Shown: positions 6,264 through 15,417, numbered from the stretch's first letter. The stretch: DNA of 38,352 nucleotides from Candidatus Azambacteria bacterium RIFCSPLOWO2_01_FULL_46_26 (GCA_001774105.1 MEYT01000036.1:1-38352), one strand, 5' to 3'. Notes: generated from the sequence alone by a model not told the origin. Program-made: numbers and translations.

Positions 6264-8456
6264 CTAGATTGTGCAGGTCGGGCAGGAGCCGGGCAGAATA
6301 TCAGGAATAGTCGCTTCGGGGTCTTTAAGTTCGGGCGAAATTTCCTGCTCCATGACCAACTTCGTTTCCTCCTTTTGAGGCGCCGCTCCGACTTGCAGAA
6401 TCTGCATTTGTTTTGAACCGCTTCTGTAAATGGTGATGCCCTTGCATCCGTATTTATAAGCCAGCATATAGGCCTTCTTCACGTCCTCAAGAGTGGCGGT
6501 TTCCGGAAAATTGATGGTTTTAGACACGGCATTGTCAACGTGTTTTTGAAAAGCCGCCTGCATTTTGACGTGATCTTCGGGAGTGATATCGTGAGCGGTC
6601 ACAAAAATTTTCTGCCACCTCAAAGGAACTTCTTTCAATCCCTGAACGCTTCCGGTCGCCGCCACTTTGTTCAACAAATCATCCGTATAAAAGCCTTCTT
6701 TTCGCGCGATTTCTTCAAAAAGAGGATTAATTTCAAGCAGTTCAACCGGTTTTTCCGCTTCTTTGCCGATGAAAGAATAGCGCCTATAAACCAAGGCAAA
6801 AATCGGCTCAATTCCCTGGGAAACTCCGGCAATGATGCCGATGGTACCGGTCGGCGCGATAGTGGTCGTCGCGACGTTTCTCATTCTCGTCCCGCCTTTT
6901 CTGTCAAAAACGCTGCCTTTAAAATTCGGAAAAACGCCCCGTTTTTTGGCCAGCTCGTTTGACATTCGATCCGCTTCGTCGTCGATGAACTTCATGATTT
7001 TGGACGCCAACTGAAACGCCTTTTGCGAGTTGTAGGGAATCGCGAGCCGAATCAGCATGTCGGACCAACCCATCACGCCCAAACCGATGCGGCGATTGCC
7101 GCGAGTCATTGCCTCTATTTCGGGCAAAGGATAGCGGTTCATCTCCACGACGTTATCCAAAAAATGAACCGCGTCGCGCACGGTCTCGCGCAAATGTTCC
7201 CAATCAACGTCCCACCTCTGCTTTTTTTGCTTCAACATCTTGATCAAATTAATGCTCCCCAAATTGCACGACTCATACGGCAACAGCGGCTGTTCGCCGC
7301 ACGGATTGGTCGCCTCAATCTTGCCCAAGTACGGCGTCGGATTGCCCCGCTCATTGTTCATTCTGTCAATGAAAACTACACCCGGATCGCCCGTTTCCCA
7401 GGCAAGTTTCACGATTAAATCCAAAACTTCCCCGGCATCCAATTGCTTGACCGTCTGACCGCTGCGGGGGTTTATCAAATCATAGTTTCTTCCCTTCTCG
7501 ACGGCATCCATGAACTCGTCGGTGATGGCGACGGAAATGTTGAAATTTTGCAAAATTCCTTCGCTCTTTTTGGCGGTGATGAACTCCATAACGTCAGGGT
7601 GATCCACTCTCAGAATTCCCATGTTCGCTCCTCTTCTTTTTCCGCCCTGCTTAATCACTTCCGTCGCTTTGTCAAAAACGGTCATGAAAGAAACCGGGCC
7701 GGAAGCGACTCCGCTTGTTGATTTAACGACATCCCCTTTCGGCCTCAAACGCGCGAACGAAAATCCGGTGCCCCCACCGCTTTGATGAATCAAAGCGGTG
7801 TCGCGAATCGCGCCGAAAATGCTTCCTATTGAATCTTCAACCGGGATAACAAAGCAGGCGGAGAGCTGCTGAAGAACCGAACCGGCGTTCATCAAAGTCG
7901 GAGAATTTGGCAAAAACTCCAAAAGAGCTTTCATCCGAAAAAATTTTTCTTCGGTTTTAAAAAGCTCGTCGTCACCGATGTTGGGATTATAAATCTTTTC
8001 GGCCGCGGCGATATTCTGAGCGACCCGCTTGAATAGGTCGCTGGGCGTCTCAACCAATTTTCCGTTGACGTCTTTTCTTAAATAGCGCGATTCCAAAACC
8101 TTCAGGGCGTTCGGCGTCAATTTTATCTTTACGTCTTTTGCCAAAAGAAAATACTTTAATTCCCGAATTTCGGTCCGCTTTTGGCGATAGGCGGCGTAAG
8201 CGTCGGCCACGTTTTTAAAACCCTCGACTTGAAGGGTTTCAATGACGATATCCTGAATATCTTCCACTCCCGGAGTTCGTTTCTGGAACCGTTCGTTTAA
8301 AACTTTCACGGCTTTATCCGAAATTCTCTTCGCCACGACGCCGTCCTCTTCGCCGGTCGCGGTAATCGCTTTATGGATCGCGTCGGTAATCCGCTTCTGG
8401 TCGAAAGGAACAACCCGACCGTCCCGTTTTTTGATTTGCTGAATTAAATTTTTCAT
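6264..8456 (-). CDS. nrdJ: Adenosylcobalamin-dependent (class II) ribonucleoside-diphosphate reductase
   Basis: A 730-residue enzyme that reduces ribonucleotides to deoxyribonucleotides. An N-terminal ATP-cone (about residues 8-95, KRDGRVVPFDQKRITDAI) should give allosteric control. Catalytic-domain marks are SACFVIPVEDS (about 198-208), NPCGEQPLLPYESCNLGS (about 383-400) and ATTTIAPTGTIGIIAG. A C-terminal GSCPTCTI supplies the redox-active CXXC. The length, the TIAPTGTIG region and the absence of an nrdB neighbour favour the B12-dependent class II. It follows the PsbP-like gene by 2 bases and precedes comEC by 7, in the cell-division operon. No SD. Confidence 0.93.
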   Translation of the reverse strand: MKNLIQQIKKRDGRVVPFDQKRITDAIHKAITATGEEDGVVAKRISDKAVKVLNERFQKRTPGVEDIQDIVIETLQVEGFKNVADAYAAYRQKRTEIRELKYFLLAKDVKIKLTPNALKVLESRYLRKDVNGKLVETPSDLFKRVAQNIAAAEKIYNPNIGDDELFKTEEKFFRMKALLEFLPNSPTLMNAGSVLQQLSACFVIPVEDSIGSIFGAIRDTALIHQSGGGTGFSFARLRPKGDVVKSTSGVASGPVSFMTVFDKATEVIKQGGKRRGANMGILRVDHPDVMEFITAKKSEGILQNFNISVAITDEFMDAVEKGRNYDLINPRSGQTVKQLDAGEVLDLIVKLAWETGDPGVVFIDRMNNERGNPTPYLGKIEATNPCGEQPLLPYESCNLGSINLIKMLKQKKQRWDVDWEHLRETVRDAVHFLDNVVEMNRYPLPEIEAMTRGNRRIGLGVMGWSDMLIRLAIPYNSQKAFQLASKIMKFIDDEADRMSNELAKKRGVFPNFKGSVFDRKGGTRMRNVATTTIAPTGTIGIIAGVSQGIEPIFALVYRRYSFIGKEAEKPVELLEINPLFEEIARKEGFYTDDLLNKVAATGSVQGLKEVPLRWQKIFVTAHDITPEDHVKMQAAFQKHVDNAVSKTINFPETATLEDVKKAYMLAYKYGCKGITIYRSGSKQMQILQVGAAPQKEETKLVMEQEISPELKDPEATIPDILPGSCPTCTI

Positions 8457-8458
8457 TC

Positions 8459-9220
8459 TTATTTTATCATTTTAAAGCTTTTTATCATCGCGTCGGCAAT
8501 CTCTAAAAATTTTACCACAGCCGGGTCTTGCCGAGAAGGATTAAAATGGCTTTCACTTGAAACCGTCAACGCGTAAATTTTGCCGCCGTAAGGGAGATAA
8601 ACAATCCTTGCCGAACCGCCTTCGGCGTCCAAATATTGCTCAAGGCCGGAGATTCCTGGAACGGAAATCTCTTTTTCGTAATAATCCAATCTGAACGCTT
8701 TGTCGGCCTCATAAAGTTTTTTAAGTTCGGCGGCTTCCTTCGCGGAAAGAAAACGATCAAAACTTCCCAAACCGGCGCCCGGCTCATCGGTTTGCTCCAG
8801 CCACCCCTGAAGATCGAACTGCTCCGGATTTTCCTTGACCGAAACAAAAAACAAGCCGGGGACGGCGGGCGTTTTTCCTTCGCCCCGCGGTTCGGCCGCA
8901 GGTTCAAACGTCGCGTAACCCTCGGTTTCCCGAACGTTCCAGTCTTTGGGATGGCTGATTTCGTACTCGCCGGAAAAACTTTTATAAAGCGACATTTCGA
9001 CAACGGCTTTTTCTTCCTTGGTCAATTCTTTTAATTCCTGTTCAAGTTTTTCGGTTTTTGTCATTTCTCTTTCAATCGCGACCCAGCTTTGCTGCCAGAG
9101 ATAATTAAAATAAATAAACGCCGCGATGACGAGTCCGGCGAGAATCAGCAGAAAATACGGATACTTCTCAATAAAATATTTCTTGAGACGTGCTTCAGTC
9201 TCCTGTTCGTAATAAACCAT
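8459..9220 (-). CDS. Membrane-anchored PsbP-like hypothetical protein
   Basis: This 253-residue protein has a cytoplasmic N-terminus, one membrane helix (about residues 22-42, FLLILAGLVIAAFIYFNYLW), a short charged coiled-coil-prone stretch (50-75) and an extracytoplasmic domain. SGEYEISHPKDWNV followed by strands and a final FLEIADAMIKSFKMI resembles the PsbP-like fold common in small CPR lipoproteins and anchors. The function is unknown. Its place between ftsZ (9-base gap) and nrdJ (2-base gap) implies co-transcription with division genes. Confidence 0.75.
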   Translation of the reverse strand: MVYYEQETEARLKKYFIEKYPYFLLILAGLVIAAFIYFNYLWQQSWVAIEREMTKTEKLEQELKELTKEEKAVVEMSLYKSFSGEYEISHPKDWNVRETEGYATFEPAAEPRGEGKTPAVPGLFFVSVKENPEQFDLQGWLEQTDEPGAGLGSFDRFLSAKEAAELKKLYEADKAFRLDYYEKEISVPGISGLEQYLDAEGGSARIVYLPYGGKIYALTVSSESHFNPSRQDPAVVKFLEIADAMIKSFKMIK

Positions 9221-9229
9221 TTTGATTTT

Positions 9230-10384
9230 TTACTTCATTTTCTTTCTGATGAACGTCGGGATGTCCCATTCGGTTTCGTCTTTCAAATCCGAATCTGACG
9301 AAGCAATCTTCTTGGTTTTGTGGTCGGCGCTCTGCCGAAAGAGTTCCTCGGACGGCGCCTTCTTCTCCGTTTCGGCGTTCGCGGCGCCGTTTATTTTTAA
9401 AGGTAATGAAACGGTTTTAACCGGCGCCCCCTCGTCAAAACCGGTGGCTATAACGGTTACTCTAATCTCGCCTTTCTTTAACTTATCGTCATGTATCGCG
9501 CCAAAGATGATTTTGGCGTCGGAGTCAATCGATTCGGTTATTACTTTGGCCGCCTCGTTGACTTCAAGCATGCCGAGATCCTGGCCGCCGCTGATGGAGA
9601 AAAGAACGCCTTTTGCGCCGTCAATGGAAAGTTCAAGCAAAGGAGAATTTATGGCCGCCTTAGCCGCGACAATCGCCCGATCTTCGCCTGTGGCCGAGCC
9701 GATACCCATCAAAGCCGAACCCGCGTTCTGCATAATCGCCCGGATGTCGGCGAAGTCAACGTTAATTATTCCCGGATAGGTGATTAAATTGGAAATTCCC
9801 TGCACGCCCTGGCGCAAGACATCGTCAACCTTCGCGAAAGCGTCAATTAAAGAAGTGTTTCTGTCAATAATCTGCAAAATCCTGTCGTTGGGAATGACAA
9901 TAAGCGCGTCAACACGCTCTTTCAATTGAGCCCATCCTTCTTCGGCGAGCTGCCTTCGCTGAGCGCCTTCAAAACTGAAAGGTTTCGTCACAACGCCTAT
10001 GGTCAAAGCGCCCGAATCCTTGGCAATCTCCGCGATCACCGGCGAAGCGCCAGTGCCGGTTCCGCCGCCCAAACCGCAGGTAATGAAAACCATGTCCGCG
10101 CCTTTGAGCGCCTGCTGAATCTCTTCCCTGTTTTCTTCGGCCGCCTGGCGGCCGATTTCTGGATTCATTCCGGCGCCCAATCCTCGCGTCGCGTTTTTGC
10201 CAATGTGAATTTTTTCATTGGCTTTGCAGTTATGCAAATCTTGGGCGTCGGTGTTGACGGCCAAAAACTCGACACCTTTGATGTTCGCCGCCACCATCCT
10301 TGATATGGCGTTCCCGCCGCCGCCGCCGACTCCGACCACTTTAATTTTCGCGAATGTCTCCATGTCCGGTTTTATTTGAGGCAT
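9230..10384 (-). CDS. ftsZ: Cell division GTPase FtsZ
   Basis: A tubulin-like GTPase that forms the division ring. [13 protein letters not shown] (about residues 18-30), the tubulin signature [10 protein letters not shown] (about 108-117) and the NTDAQDL loop are clear. The 384-residue chain ends with a variable linker and the conserved tail peptide DIPTFIRKK that binds FtsA and other partners. The ATG at 10384 is used here; a second in-frame ATG seven codons later ([10 protein letters not shown]) is possible. There is no SD; 42 bases of perfect tandem repeat lie directly upstream. Confidence 0.96.
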   Translation of the reverse strand: MPQIKPDMETFAKIKVVGVGGGGGNAISRMVAANIKGVEFLAVNTDAQDLHNCKANEKIHIGKNATRGLGAGMNPEIGRQAAEENREEIQQALKGADMVFITCGLGGGTGTGASPVIAEIAKDSGALTIGVVTKPFSFEGAQRRQLAEEGWAQLKERVDALIVIPNDRILQIIDRNTSLIDAFAKVDDVLRQGVQGISNLITYPGIINVDFADIRAIMQNAGSALMGIGSATGEDRAIVAAKAAINSPLLELSIDGAKGVLFSISGGQDLGMLEVNEAAKVITESIDSDAKIIFGAIHDDKLKKGEIRVTVIATGFDEGAPVKTVSLPLKINGAANAETEKKAPSEELFRQSADHKTKKIASSDSDLKDETEWDIPTFIRKKMK

Positions 10385-10392
10385 AAATGTTA

Positions 10393-10434
10393 TAATTTCT
10401 AATTTCTAATTTCTAATTTCTAATTTCTAATTTC
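10393..10434. repeat. Six perfect tandem copies of a TAATTTC heptamer
   Basis: Six uninterrupted 7-base units fill the gap between ftsA and ftsZ and are followed to about 10475 by degenerate AATT-containing words of the same spacing. They lie in the untranslated leader of ftsZ within the division operon. Confidence 0.9.
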
Positions 10435-10478
10435 TAATAATTTGAAAATTTGGATTTAATTGAAAATTGGAAATTTCT

Positions 10479-11729
10479 TTAAGGCAGTATCGCCCTGAAC
10501 CAATGCTTAATTTTATCAAAAATTGAGCCGTCCATCAATGGGATTTTTGGGACCATTGAACCGAGCCCCTCTTTCTTGCCTTCAAGGTCCTGACCCATCA
10601 ATACAAGGCCGAGGGCGCAAGCGAAAGTGGGGTCGTCAACCCTGTCAACCAAGCCGCCCAATTCTTCGGCCGGAAAGCCGATTTGCGCCGGCAATTTCAA
10701 TTCCCTTTTGGCCAAATCAACGAGTCCTTGCAATTTCGCTCCGCCTCCGACGAGGATGACTCCGGCCGGCAGCATGCCCTGGCGGTTTATCTTTTTTAAT
10801 TCTTTATTTACCAGATCAAAAATCTCGCAAATCCTCGCTTCAATGATGTCCGCCAGCATCCGTCGCGAAACTTTCGTTTGATCTTCAACGCCGAACTTCG
10901 CCAAATCAATCGTTTCTTTTTTCCCGATTTCCGAGGCCGCGCATGAACCGTACTCCAATTTTATTTTTTCGGCAACGTCAATGGAAGTTCTCAAGCCGAT
11001 CGCGATGTCGTTCGTAATGTGTCCGGAACCGATCGGCAAAATATTCGCGTAAACAATGTCTCCGTCTTCAAACACGCCCAGTCCCGTCGTGCCGGCGCCC
11101 AGATCGAGGGTTAAAACGCCCAGCTCTTTTTGACGGGAATTCAGAACGGCGCGGCTTGAAGCCAAAGAAGACAAAATGAATTCACTCGGTTCGATTCCCG
11201 CCTCCGACAAACACTTGTTTAAATTTTTTAAAACCGGCGTTGAGCCCTCAATGATCAGAACGTCGACTTCCAAACGGATGCCGTGCATGCCGACAGGGTC
11301 TTTTATGCCTTTTTCGCTGTCAATGATGAATTCTCTCGGAATTACGTGAAGTATTTCGCGATTCGCCGCGAGGGTCACCGCCTCGGCCTGGCGGATCACG
11401 CGCATTACGTCATCCTCCGAAATCTCCTGATCCGCCCTTGATACCGCGACCACCCCGCGGGACGAACGGCAGCCGATGTGGCTTCCGCCGACGCTCACGT
11501 AGGCCTCACGAACGGAAACGCCGCTTGCCCGCTCGGCCATTTTCACGGCTTCCCGTATGCTTCTTGCCGCGGCGTCAATGTCGGTAATTATGCCTCTTCG
11601 CAATCCGTTCACGGAAGATTGGCCCGTCCCAAGAATACGAAGTTTCTGCGCCGCTCCGAGCTTCTGGGCAACGACCGTTTGAACCGTGGAAGTTCCGATG
11701 TCTAAACCTATGATGATGTCGTTTTTCAT
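10479..11729 (-). CDS. ftsA: Cell division protein FtsA
   Basis: An actin-fold ATPase that tethers FtsZ to the membrane. IIGLDIGTSTVQTVV at the N-terminus is the phosphate-1 loop, LGVLTLDLGAGTTGLGVF (about residues 205-222) is phosphate-2, and VILVGGGAKLQGL (about 323-335) is the adenosine motif. The SHS2 (1C) domain lies between. The last residues, FDKIKHWFRAILP, form an amphipathic membrane-targeting helix. It follows ybeY by 15 bases. No SD. Confidence 0.95.
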   Translation of the reverse strand: MKNDIIIGLDIGTSTVQTVVAQKLGAAQKLRILGTGQSSVNGLRRGIITDIDAAARSIREAVKMAERASGVSVREAYVSVGGSHIGCRSSRGVVAVSRADQEISEDDVMRVIRQAEAVTLAANREILHVIPREFIIDSEKGIKDPVGMHGIRLEVDVLIIEGSTPVLKNLNKCLSEAGIEPSEFILSSLASSRAVLNSRQKELGVLTLDLGAGTTGLGVFEDGDIVYANILPIGSGHITNDIAIGLRTSIDVAEKIKLEYGSCAASEIGKKETIDLAKFGVEDQTKVSRRMLADIIEARICEIFDLVNKELKKINRQGMLPAGVILVGGGAKLQGLVDLAKRELKLPAQIGFPAEELGGLVDRVDDPTFACALGLVLMGQDLEGKKEGLGSMVPKIPLMDGSIFDKIKHWFRAILP

Positions 11730-11744
11730 AACGAATGCGAATTT

Positions 11745-12206
11745 TTATTTGATTATTTCCATTATTTTACTTTGGGTTTTCTCCATTTTTTTTGCTTCCC
11801 TCGCGCTCCGCTCGTGTTCGTATCCCGCCAGATGCAATATGCCGTGAATCAGCAAAATAGTCAGTTCTTTCAATAATGAATGTTTGCTTCGTTTTGCCTG
11901 TTTCCGCGCAACCGGCAAACAGACGACTACCTCTCCCAATCTTATAATTTTTTCCGGCGCTTTGACAAATTTTTTGCCCCGTTCAATCTGGCTGAACGAC
12001 AGGACGTCGGTCGGCTTGTCTTTGCCTCTATACGTTTTATTCAGCGCCCGCATTCTTTTCCCGCCGACCAGCGCCAAACTCACTTCCGCTTCCTTGCCCC
12101 GAGCCAAGCCGAGGGGTTTTTTTATCTCCTCAAGCGCCGCTTCCGCCGCTTGCTTAAGACGCTTCTCTTCAATCCTTGTTTTGGTAAGATTATTAATTTC
12201 AATCAT
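11745..12206 (-). CDS. ybeY: Endoribonuclease YbeY (rRNA maturation factor)
   Basis: A zinc-dependent endoribonuclease involved in 16S rRNA 3'-end processing and ribosome quality control. The 153-residue length is normal. The metal motif HGILHLAGYEHE (about residues 122-133) matches the family HGxLHLxGyDH with Glu for Asp, and TDVLSF marks the core. The start overlaps the end of yqeY by 4 bases (ATGA-type coupling). Confidence 0.93.
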   Translation of the reverse strand: MIEINNLTKTRIEEKRLKQAAEAALEEIKKPLGLARGKEAEVSLALVGGKRMRALNKTYRGKDKPTDVLSFSQIERGKKFVKAPEKIIRLGEVVVCLPVARKQAKRSKHSLLKELTILLIHGILHLAGYEHERSAREAKKMEKTQSKIMEIIK

Positions 12207-12676
12207 CCTAATTTGGCCATTTCTTCTTTCACAATCTTACTGACCGCCCCTCCCTCGGCGCGGCCCTTTGTCTCTCTCATCAGCGCGGCCATCACTTTCC
12301 CAAAATCTTTTTCGCTTTTGGCTCCGGATTTCGCGATTGCCTCTTTAACTTTTGCCCTCAATTCTTCTTCGCTCATCTGCGCCGGCAAGTACGCCATAAG
12401 CATATCAAGCTCGGATTTTTCTTTGGCCGCCAGCTCAGGCCTGCCGCCCTTTTCAAACTGTTCGCTCGCGTCTTTGCGTTTTTTTGCTTCGCTTGAAATC
12501 ACCCCGAGCAATTCTTCTTCGGTCAATTCAACGTCCCGTCCGGTCTTCTCTCTTGTCCTTTTTTCGATTTGCTTATTATAAATCGCGGAAATGAGCATTC
12601 TTAAAACCGAACGCTTTAATTCGTCGCCGGTCTTAAACGTTTCTTTTAAATCGGATTGGATTTTTTGAAGCGTCAT
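12203..12676 (-). CDS. yqeY: GatB/YqeY domain protein
   Basis: A 157-residue helical protein of the YqeY family, related to the tRNA-binding tail of GatB. LKRSVLRMLISAIYNKQIEK, LAAKEKSELDMLMAYLPAQM and the C-terminal FGKVMAALMRETKGRAEGG are typical. The precise role is unresolved, though a tRNA-linked function is often assumed. It lies between rpsU (5-base gap) and ybeY (4-base overlap), a conserved neighbourhood in many bacteria. Confidence 0.92.
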   Translation of the reverse strand: MTLQKIQSDLKETFKTGDELKRSVLRMLISAIYNKQIEKRTREKTGRDVELTEEELLGVISSEAKKRKDASEQFEKGGRPELAAKEKSELDMLMAYLPAQMSEEELRAKVKEAIAKSGAKSEKDFGKVMAALMRETKGRAEGGAVSKIVKEEMAKLG

Positions 12677-12681
12677 GCGAT

Positions 12682-12930
12682 TTAACGGTATTTTTTGTAC
12701 GGTTTTTCCTCTTCCTTCAAAAGACCGAGCTTTCTCAGCTTCTCCATTTCTTTGGTTTTTTCGATTCTATAAAGCGCGGAAAGTTTTTTCTGCCGTTTGG
12801 TCGGTTCCGCCCGGTGATACCTTTTCTTTCTCGCTTCAACCAAAACATGGCTTTGCTGCACCCTGCGGGTAAAGCGCCTCAAAAAACTTCCTGTTGTTTC
12901 TTTTTCTTTTTTCTTTAAAAATACCGGCAT
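12682..12930 (-). CDS. rpsU: 30S ribosomal protein bS21
   Basis: A basic 82-residue small-subunit protein. FLRRFTRRVQQSHVLVEARKKRYH matches bS21 in several segments, and the C-terminus is longer than in E. coli. The start is chosen at the ATG at 12930 because AAAGGAGGT precedes it by 7 bases; an upstream in-frame TTG at 12948 would place the SD inside the coding sequence. It is one of the few housekeeping genes here with a full SD. It heads the rpsU-yqeY-ybeY-ftsA-ftsZ-nrdJ-comEC run. Confidence 0.92.
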   Translation of the reverse strand: MPVFLKKKEKETTGSFLRRFTRRVQQSHVLVEARKKRYHRAEPTKRQKKLSALYRIEKTKEMEKLRKLGLLKEEEKPYKKYR

Positions 12931-12950
12931 AAAAACACCTCCTTTCAATT

Positions 12951-13024
12951 GTTACGAATTTACGAATCCGTACGAATACACGAATAAAAATGTTCTCATT
13001 CGTACATTCGTAACAATTCGTACA
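12951..13024. repeat. Cluster of TACGAAT/ATTCGTA words
   Basis: Between the HIT gene and rpsU the heptamer-like word TACGAAT occurs repeatedly on both strands (TTACGAATTTACGAATCC, then ATTCGTACATTCGTAACAATT). A second cluster lies at 13407-13488 and single copies near 3510 and 14785. No protein is supported here. Confidence 0.7.
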
Positions 13025-13031
13025 TCCGCGG

Positions 13032-13406
13032 TCAAGGCATTCCTCTCTTTTCTCCGGCCTTCCATCCTCCAAGCAAATGCAAATGCAAATGATCAATCAA
13101 CTGGCCGCCGCCACGCCCGACGTTGAAAACCAATTTGTAACCGGTCTCATCCAGGCCAAAATCTTTTGCCGCTTTTTTGGCCGCCAAAAACATGGCAGTT
13201 ATCATTTTTTCGTCTTCCGGCTCCAGATCGTTTACGGAATCAATGTGTCTTTGCTCCATTTTCGGGACAATCAAGAGGTGGATTGGGGCGCTGGGACGAA
13301 TGTCCTTAAAAACCATCAACTCATCGGCATCATAAACTATCTCCGACGGCAATTGTTTATTTACGATTTTGCAAAAAAGACAAGTTGTCACAAGTATCGA
13401 TGCCAA
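13032..13406 (-). CDS. HIT family (HINT-like) nucleotide hydrolase or transferase
   Basis: A 124-residue histidine-triad protein. CLFCKIVNKQLPSEIVYDAD opens the domain and QLIDHLHLHLLGG (about residues 102-114) carries the HxHxH triad. Family members hydrolyse nucleoside phosphoramidates or related nucleotides. The first 7-8 residues are extra relative to typical members, so a later GTG start is possible. There is no SD. The surrounding gaps on both sides are filled with TACGAAT-type words. Confidence 0.9.
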   Translation of the reverse strand: MASILVTTCLFCKIVNKQLPSEIVYDADELMVFKDIRPSAPIHLLIVPKMEQRHIDSVNDLEPEDEKMITAMFLAAKKAAKDFGLDETGYKLVFNVGRGGGQLIDHLHLHLLGGWKAGEKRGMP

Positions 13407-13488
13407 TATACGAATTGATACTAATTATACGAATGCGGGGATTTAGTATCAGTATTTATTCGTATCATTAGTATGCATTCGTATATTT
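13407..13488. repeat. Second cluster of ATACGAAT/ATTAGTAT words
   Basis: The gap between hisS and the HIT gene consists largely of ATACGAAT, ATTAGTAT, TAGTATCAG and their complements. It contains no supported gene or clear terminator. Confidence 0.65.
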
Positions 13489-13496
13489 GCATCGCG

Positions 13497-14783
13497 TTAT
13501 TTCTTCAATCTCTTCTTCACTTCGTTCAAAATTTTCTCAAGCGGAATGATTTCCTGAACTCCGGACGACATTTCCCGCAAAATAATGTTTCCGTCCATCA
13601 CCTCTTTTTGTCCCAAAATCAAACTGATCTGCGTTCCAATTTTATCGGCAATCCGAAGCTGGGCTTTTATGCTTTGTTTGCTGAACGCTTCGGCGGGCGC
13701 GAGACCGGCTTTGCGAAACTCCTCAAATAAAACCAGACTCTTTTTCTTCGCCCGATCGCCCAATTGAATCAAAAATATTTTCGGGCGAATGCCGGCCGAA
13801 GGAACTTTGATTTCCTGGACCTTCATTAAATTGACCGTCCGTTCCACCCCTCCCGCGGCACCCATGGCTGGCGTGCTTTTGCCGCCCAAAACCTCAATAA
13901 AATCGTCAAAACGTCCGCCGGCGCCCAAAGCCGCGACTTGCGTCTGAGCGCTGTCGGGCCAAATTTCAAAAACCGTTTTCGTGTAATAATCCAACCCGCG
14001 CACCAAAAAAGGGTTCAAATTATAGGGCAGTTCAAGCTCGTCCAAAAATTCCAGAACGCTCTTGAAATGATCGTGGCATTCTTTGCAAAGGTGATCAACC
14101 GTGTGCGGCGCCTGACTCTTGAAAAGCTGACATTTTTCGTCTTTGCAGTCAAGGAGCCGCAATGGATTTTCTTTAAAACGCCGGCGGCAATCCGAGCAAA
14201 GCTTTTTAACCCGATTGCGGTAATAATCTTTAAGCAGAGAACGGTAGCCGGGCCGGCAGACCTTGCAGCCGATACTGTTGATTTGAACGGTTAAACCCTT
14301 GATGCCGAGCTCCGAATAAATATTATAAAAAACTTTTATCAGCTGGGCGTCAATCACGGGATCGGATTCTCCGATGACTTCAAAACCGAATTGGTAAAAT
14401 TGGCGATAGCGTCCGGATTGCGGCTGTTCGTAACGGAACATCGGGCCGAAATAGAACAACTTCAACGGCTGGGGCATAACGGAAAGGCCGTGCTCGATGT
14501 ACGCCCGCATGACTCCGGCCGTTCCTTCCGGCCTTAAAGTCAAGGAATCGCCTCCTTTGGTTTTAAAGGTGAACGTCTGTTTTTCCACGATGTCGGAAGA
14601 CAGTCCGAGAGTTTTCGAAAAAAGTCCGCTGTCTTCCGCGATCGGCGAGTCAATTCGTTTAAAGCCATATTCGGCCGCCAAAGTTCTGACGACTTTTCTC
14701 AGCCGCTCCCAGTATTTTTGGTCCTGCGGCAAAATGTCGTGAAAACCTTTAGGCGTTTGAAAAATTTGAGCGGTTTTTGGCAT
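13497..14783 (-). CDS. hisS: Histidyl-tRNA synthetase
   Basis: A class II synthetase of 428 residues that charges tRNA-His. TPKGFHDILPQ at the N-terminus, motif 2 FRYEQPQSGRYRQFYQFGFE (about residues 117-136), LVRGLDYYTKTVFE (the histidine-binding HisA segment) and motif 3 GAAGGVERT are all present. The insertion domain has several CXXC pairs (CKVC, CSDC, CKEC), as is common in this family. The anticodon-binding domain ends the protein. It follows lepB by 18 bases. No SD. Confidence 0.96.
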   Translation of the reverse strand: MPKTAQIFQTPKGFHDILPQDQKYWERLRKVVRTLAAEYGFKRIDSPIAEDSGLFSKTLGLSSDIVEKQTFTFKTKGGDSLTLRPEGTAGVMRAYIEHGLSVMPQPLKLFYFGPMFRYEQPQSGRYRQFYQFGFEVIGESDPVIDAQLIKVFYNIYSELGIKGLTVQINSIGCKVCRPGYRSLLKDYYRNRVKKLCSDCRRRFKENPLRLLDCKDEKCQLFKSQAPHTVDHLCKECHDHFKSVLEFLDELELPYNLNPFLVRGLDYYTKTVFEIWPDSAQTQVAALGAGGRFDDFIEVLGGKSTPAMGAAGGVERTVNLMKVQEIKVPSAGIRPKIFLIQLGDRAKKKSLVLFEEFRKAGLAPAEAFSKQSIKAQLRIADKIGTQISLILGQKEVMDGNIILREMSSGVQEIIPLEKILNEVKKRLKK

Positions 14784-14801
14784 AAGTTACGAATTCGTAA
14801 A

Positions 14802-15359
14802 TTAGTAATTTGGCGTTTCGAACGCTTGCGCTTTGTTGATAGGCCATGCTCTCAGCCATGTCCGGCCGACAATATAGGACCCGGACAATTTTCCGAAACG
14901 GCGGGAATCCAAAGAAAAATCGCGATTGTCTCCCAAAACAAAATAATCGTCAGAACCCAAGGACGCGTCCAAATCGCCCCGGGTAATCCGTCCGCGCAAA
15001 TACGCGCTTTCATCCAAAACAAACCCTTCCGGCTGATTCCGGTTAAAAATTTTCACGATCCCGCCTTCAATCTTCACCCGCTCTCCCGGCAAGCCGATTA
15101 TTCGCTTGATGAAATATTGGGAAGTGTCTTGCGGATACTTCAGCACAATGACATCCCCGCGCTTTGGCTCGGAAAAACGGTAAGAAATCTCGTCAACAAT
15201 CAAATAATCCCGGTCGTAAAAATTCGGCTCCATGCTCGCCCCGCGGACGAAAAACGGTTGAATGACGAAATAACGGATCGGCCCGACGATTAAAAGAGAT
15301 ATGACCGTCAGCTTGGTTATTTCCCAAAGAAAAATTTTAATCTGCCGTAAAAAATTCAT
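14802..15359 (-). CDS. lepB: Signal peptidase I
   Basis: A membrane-bound serine protease that removes signal peptides from exported proteins. A single N-terminal membrane helix (about residues 14-34) precedes the catalytic Ser42 in GASMEP and Lys85 in FIKRIIGLPGE; VLGDNRDFSLDSR is the conserved box E. The start at 15359 (MNFLRQIK) gives the normal length of 185 residues; an in-frame start 18 codons upstream only adds unrelated residues. A weak GGAAG precedes it. The exported cytochromes and propeller of the island at 17412-24407 would depend on such an enzyme. Confidence 0.93.
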   Translation of the reverse strand: MNFLRQIKIFLWEITKLTVISLLIVGPIRYFVIQPFFVRGASMEPNFYDRDYLIVDEISYRFSEPKRGDVIVLKYPQDTSQYFIKRIIGLPGERVKIEGGIVKIFNRNQPEGFVLDESAYLRGRITRGDLDASLGSDDYFVLGDNRDFSLDSRRFGKLSGSYIVGRTWLRAWPINKAQAFETPNY

Positions 15360-15417
15360 GTTTTGTGCTTCCAAGTTAGCACAGATTTTTAAAAAAATCA
15401 AATTCTCTTGCAATTAG

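Noticed and set aside
8566-9003. A 145-codon basic open frame on the minus strand
   Set aside because: It is a frame-shifted shadow of the PsbP-like gene at 8459-9220 and has no domain or start signal.
10393-10434. Heptamer array as a CRISPR array
   Set aside because: The units are 7 bases and directly tandem without spacers, and no cas gene is present; no CRISPR array was found anywhere in the window.
12836-13096. An 86-codon open frame between rpsU and HIT
   Set aside because: It overlaps rpsU in another frame and the TACGAAT repeat cluster; no SD and no recognisable domain.
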